Source: HGM04593 sp045578665 (GTDB lineage Bacteria; Bacteroidota; Bacteroidia; Bacteroidales; Bacteroidaceae). Taken from it: DNA of 16,250 nucleotides. The stretch spans positions 1 through 16,250 of the forward strand of contig JAZNKR010000060.1 of assembly GCA_045578665.1 (NCBI GenBank), read 5' to 3'. The translations under genes and the position numbers were made by a program. Shown here piece by piece: positions 14,304 through 16,250 of this stretch (positions are counted from its first letter, which is position 1; the number at the start of each line of letters is the position of its first letter). The notes beneath the pieces were generated by a model that saw nothing but the letters and a program-made list of their open reading frames with translations, was not told where the DNA came from and did no database searches.

Positions 14304-15299
14304 CTATCCTCGGTTGTATAGTTTTGTCAATTTTGCTTTTGTCTCGAGCGGACGACGCAATATGAGCTTGTCCCAAACAGCCTGCATGAATCCGGTGCCG
14401 TAGCCTGTTATCTGCACAATGGCTGTTACCACAGAGAGTGCAGCCACCTTCAGACTCTTGTTCTTTGCCAATGAGTCGAAGAATATGAGCAGCAAATAGA
14501 GCAATGGCAACAGGAGCAATGCGGGGAAGAAGATGGAGGCAACAAGCAGCAGTGCGCCCATCACAAGCATCAGCGCCGGCAGGGCATGAACAAGTTTCAA
14601 CGAGCCGGGGTGCTTTATGTGGAGCCATATTCGGGCTTGCCCAAAGTTGTTCACCTGCTTGAAGAAACGTCTGAGGTCGACACGGCGCTTGTGATACACG
14701 AATGCCTCTCTTATGAGACGTATCTTGAAGCCGGCAGCCCTTATCCTGAGACTCAAATCTATATCCTCACCCATCATATCCTCAAAGTCTCCCACCTTTT
14801 GGTAAACCTCTTTAGAGAGACCCATGTTGAATGTACGGGGACAGAACTTTTCCATGACAGCCTTGCCGCCGCGTATGCCACCGGTAGTCCAGAAAGATGT
14901 CATAGAGTGGTTGACAGCCTTCTGCATATCGTTGAACGAACTGTCGGCTGCATCGGGACCGCCGAAGCAATCGGTGTACTCCTCTTTCATTGCAGCCTCG
15001 AGCTTTTCGAAATATTGGGGCGGCAAAATCACGTCGGAATCGAAGAAGAGCATATAGTCTCCTCCGGCACGTTCAAGACCGTAGTTGCGGGTGTCGCTTC
15101 TGCCCGAATTGGGTTTATAGTAGTAGTGGATAGGAAAAAATGAACGATAGTGATCAAGTAAATAATCACATCGTTCATTTGAACCATCCTCTATTATAAG
15201 CAATTCAAAAGGCTTCACTGTCTGTGCACAGAGGCTGTCGAGAAGTTCTTTAACCTCGTTGGCTCTGTTGTAGACAGGTATTATAATAGAGTATAACAA
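14304..15299 (-). CDS. Membrane-anchored family 2 glycosyltransferase
   Basis: A 331-residue GT2 (GT-A fold) enzyme. Seen: the start SIIIPVYNRANEV (4-16), LLIIEDGSN (33-41), the nucleotide-sugar/metal site FDSD (86-89), and GEDIDLSLRIRAAG (177-190) with the catalytic-base acidic pair. Three hydrophobic segments follow (about 237-257, 258-276, 284-304), so it is anchored in the inner membrane with a cytoplasmic catalytic domain. It probably adds a sugar to a lipid-linked glycan or exports in that context; donor and acceptor cannot be told. It lies 29 bp after efp and 5 bp before radC on the same strand. Being in a housekeeping cluster with lpxH, a role in envelope glycolipid synthesis is plausible, but this is inference. 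Confidence 0.88.
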   Translation of the reverse strand: MLYSIIIPVYNRANEVKELLDSLCAQTVKPFELLIIEDGSNERCDYLLDHYRSFFPIHYYYKPNSGRSDTRNYGLERAGGDYMLFFDSDVILPPQYFEKLEAAMKEEYTDCFGGPDAADSSFNDMQKAVNHSMTSFWTTGGIRGGKAVMEKFCPRTFNMGLSKEVYQKVGDFEDMMGEDIDLSLRIRAAGFKIRLIREAFVYHKRRVDLRRFFKQVNNFGQARIWLHIKHPGSLKLVHALPALMLVMGALLLVASIFFPALLLLPLLYLLLIFFDSLAKNKSLKVAALSVVTAIVQITGYGTGFMQAVWDKLILRRPLETKAKLTKLYNRG

Positions 15300-15328
15300 G
15301 ATTACTGTTTTTAATATTAAACCGTAAA

Positions 15329-15895
15329 TTATGCCTTAACACGACCTACATAGTCGCCGTTGCGTGTGTCAACCTCAACAAGCTCGCCCTCGTTGATGAA
15401 AAGAGGAACGCGGATCTCTGCGCCTGTCTCAAGTGTAGCGGGTTTTGTTGTGTTGGTAGCTGTATCGCCTTTGAGACCGGGCTCTGTATATGTGATGGCG
15501 AGAACAACCTTCACGGGCATATCAGCAAAAAGTACTGTCTCTGTTGAAGCATCTGTTACAACCTCGAGAGTCATGCCCTCCTTCATGTAGGGAAGACCGT
15601 TGATCTGATGTCCGGGGATAGGAATCTGCTCGTATGTCTCGTTGTTCATAAAGATGTAATCATCACCCTCCTGATAGAGGTACTGGTAGGGACGACGCTC
15701 TACGCGTACATCCTCGAGTTTCTCACCGATATTGAAACGACGTTCGAGTACATAGCCGTCAACGATGTCTTTCAACTTTGTACGCATGAAAGTGTTTCCC
15801 TTACCGGGTTTTACATGCAGGAAGTCGATACAGAAGTACAATTTGCCATCCATGCGGATAGCTGTTCCGATTTTAATGTCTTGAGCATTAATCAT
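15329..15895 (-). CDS. efp: Translation elongation factor P
   Basis: A 188-residue, full-length EF-P with the usual three beta-barrel domains. It enters the ribosomal E site and relieves stalling at polyproline stretches. The domain I loop HVKPGKGNTF (27-36) presents the Lys (K32) that is modified in many bacteria; no modification enzyme gene lies in this window. The C-terminal signature NGDYVGRV (179-186) is present. It is the first gene of the minus-strand cluster, preceded by a consensus promoter about 110 bp upstream. G+C and codon use fit a highly expressed gene. Confidence 0.97.
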   Translation of the reverse strand: MINAQDIKIGTAIRMDGKLYFCIDFLHVKPGKGNTFMRTKLKDIVDGYVLERRFNIGEKLEDVRVERRPYQYLYQEGDDYIFMNNETYEQIPIPGHQINGLPYMKEGMTLEVVTDASTETVLFADMPVKVVLAITYTEPGLKGDTATNTTKPATLETGAEIRVPLFINEGELVEVDTRNGDYVGRVKA

Positions 15896-16002
15896 AATTA
15901 TATTATTTTATAGGATTATTCTTTCTAAAAAAATAAACACGGATGCAAAATACAGCGGACAAATAATTTGCTCTCCAAACAAACCGCACGCATTTCGCGG
16001 TG

Positions 16003-16034
16003 CAAATATACAAAAAACGAGCGAGATAAGCAAA
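16003..16034 (-). promoter_or_regulatory. Promoter of the efp-lpxH cluster
   Basis: On the minus strand TTTG (16034-16031) is followed after 20 nt by TATATTTG (16010-16003), an exact consensus fit. Transcription would start near 15996, giving a leader of about 100 nt to the efp ATG at 15895. The promoter is part of a repeated unit (see the repeat at 16003-16247). Confidence 0.65.
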
Positions 16035-16247
16035 GCTTGCTTTGATATTTCGCAGCGAGTGAAGAATATATTCGCCGTTTACGGCAAATATAGTAAAAAC
16101 GAGCGAGATATACAACATAAAGCTTGCTTTGTTTCACGAAGCCACTAACGTTCGGCAAAGCAAATAAATTTTCTTTGCTCTCACTGAATCGTGGCTTTGA
16201 TATTTCGCAGCGAGTGCATAATATATTCGAGGCTTGACTCAAATATA
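16003..16247. repeat. Mosaic tandem repeats upstream of efp
   Basis: CAAATATA occurs at 16003, 16085 and 16240, the first two followed by AAAACGAGCGAGATA. A 36-base block GCTTTGATATTTCGCAGCGA... occurs at 16039-16074 and 16194-16229 with two mismatches. Unit 1 is about 82 bp (16003-16084). Unit 2 (16085-16239) is the same but carries about 68 extra bases (16132-16199) between GCTTTG direct repeats; that insert can fold (AAGCCAC 16139-16145 with GTGGCTT 16191-16197; GCAAAG with CTTTGC inside). A third unit starts at 16240 and runs off the window. Apart from these repeats and the efp promoter, 15896-16250 holds no gene. Confidence 0.8.
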
Positions 16248-16250
16248 CAA

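Noticed and set aside
14299..14628. RadC extension to the ATG at 14628
   Set aside because: The extra 110 residues overlap the GT2 gene in another frame, are Cys/His/Ala-rich and do not resemble RadC.
15903..16242. Two minus-strand frames (71 and 105 codons) upstream of efp
   Set aside because: They consist of the mosaic repeats and the efp promoter; composition is unlike protein and both overlap each other in different frames.
16003..16247. CRISPR-like array
   Set aside because: The repeats differ in length and spacing, spacers are not unique sequences of equal size, and no cas gene is present.
1..16250. tRNA, rRNA or known Bacteroidales structured RNAs
   Set aside because: No T-loop or rRNA-like motif was noticed by eye, and the hairpins found do not match a named RNA family I know; a covariance-model search was not possible.

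Overview
The window looks like chromosomal DNA of a gut-type member of the Bacteroidales (Bacteroides/Phocaeicola/Prevotella relatives). Supporting signs are a BspA-type leucine-rich-repeat surface protein with a sorting-like C-terminal domain, lipoproteins with BACON-like and BNR/sialidase-like folds, a K+-dependent membrane pyrophosphatase, start sites with little Shine-Dalgarno signal, and several clean matches to the Bacteroidetes sigma factor promoter (TTTG, 19-21 nt, TAnnTTTG). No rRNA, tRNA, CRISPR array, integrase or intact insertion sequence was found.

Layout. 1-186: one copy of a dispersed, hairpin-rich repeat. 187-2291, minus strand: a two-gene unit with its own promoter, made of a NadD-like nucleotidyltransferase fused to a NADAR domain and then a second NADAR protein with an unrecognised C-terminal domain. 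2341-4177, minus strand: a phenylacetate-CoA ligase homologue (paaK) followed by a tandem-ACT protein, closed by a hairpin terminator. 4178-4726: a divergent intergenic region holding a 187-bp near-palindromic element and the hppA promoter. 4727-6919: hppA, with a strong terminator. 6979-7380: non-coding, with a weak promoter and a long hairpin plus T-tract just before the next gene. 7381-9675: the BspA-like protein, with an internal 306-bp tandem duplication and a textbook terminator. 9831-10935: a sialidase-like lipoprotein that appears frameshifted near its 3' end. 10936-11412: non-coding, with a second and longer copy of the repeat seen at the left edge. 11413-11592: a 59-residue winged-helix protein with promoter and terminator. 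11743-12450: a lipoprotein of unknown function. 12460-15895, minus strand: a close-packed set efp, GT2 glycosyltransferase, radC, sufT, lpxH. 15896-16250: mosaic repeats carrying the efp promoter.

How the genes fit together. The efp-lpxH cluster is housekeeping (translation, lipid A, Fe-S assembly, a JAB-domain protein) and is probably one transcript, because gaps are 29, 5, 2 and 43 bp. The paaK-ACT pair fits aryl-acid or aryl-CoA metabolism with an amino-acid-sensing partner. The least ordinary unit is the NADAR pair, which joins a nucleotidyltransferase of the NAD-biosynthesis type to ADP-ribose-linked domains and reads like an NAD or nucleoside repair, recycling or conflict module. Its substrate cannot be told from sequence alone. 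The intergenic regions are rich in structured repeats, the most striking being the 187-bp palindrome between paaK and hppA.
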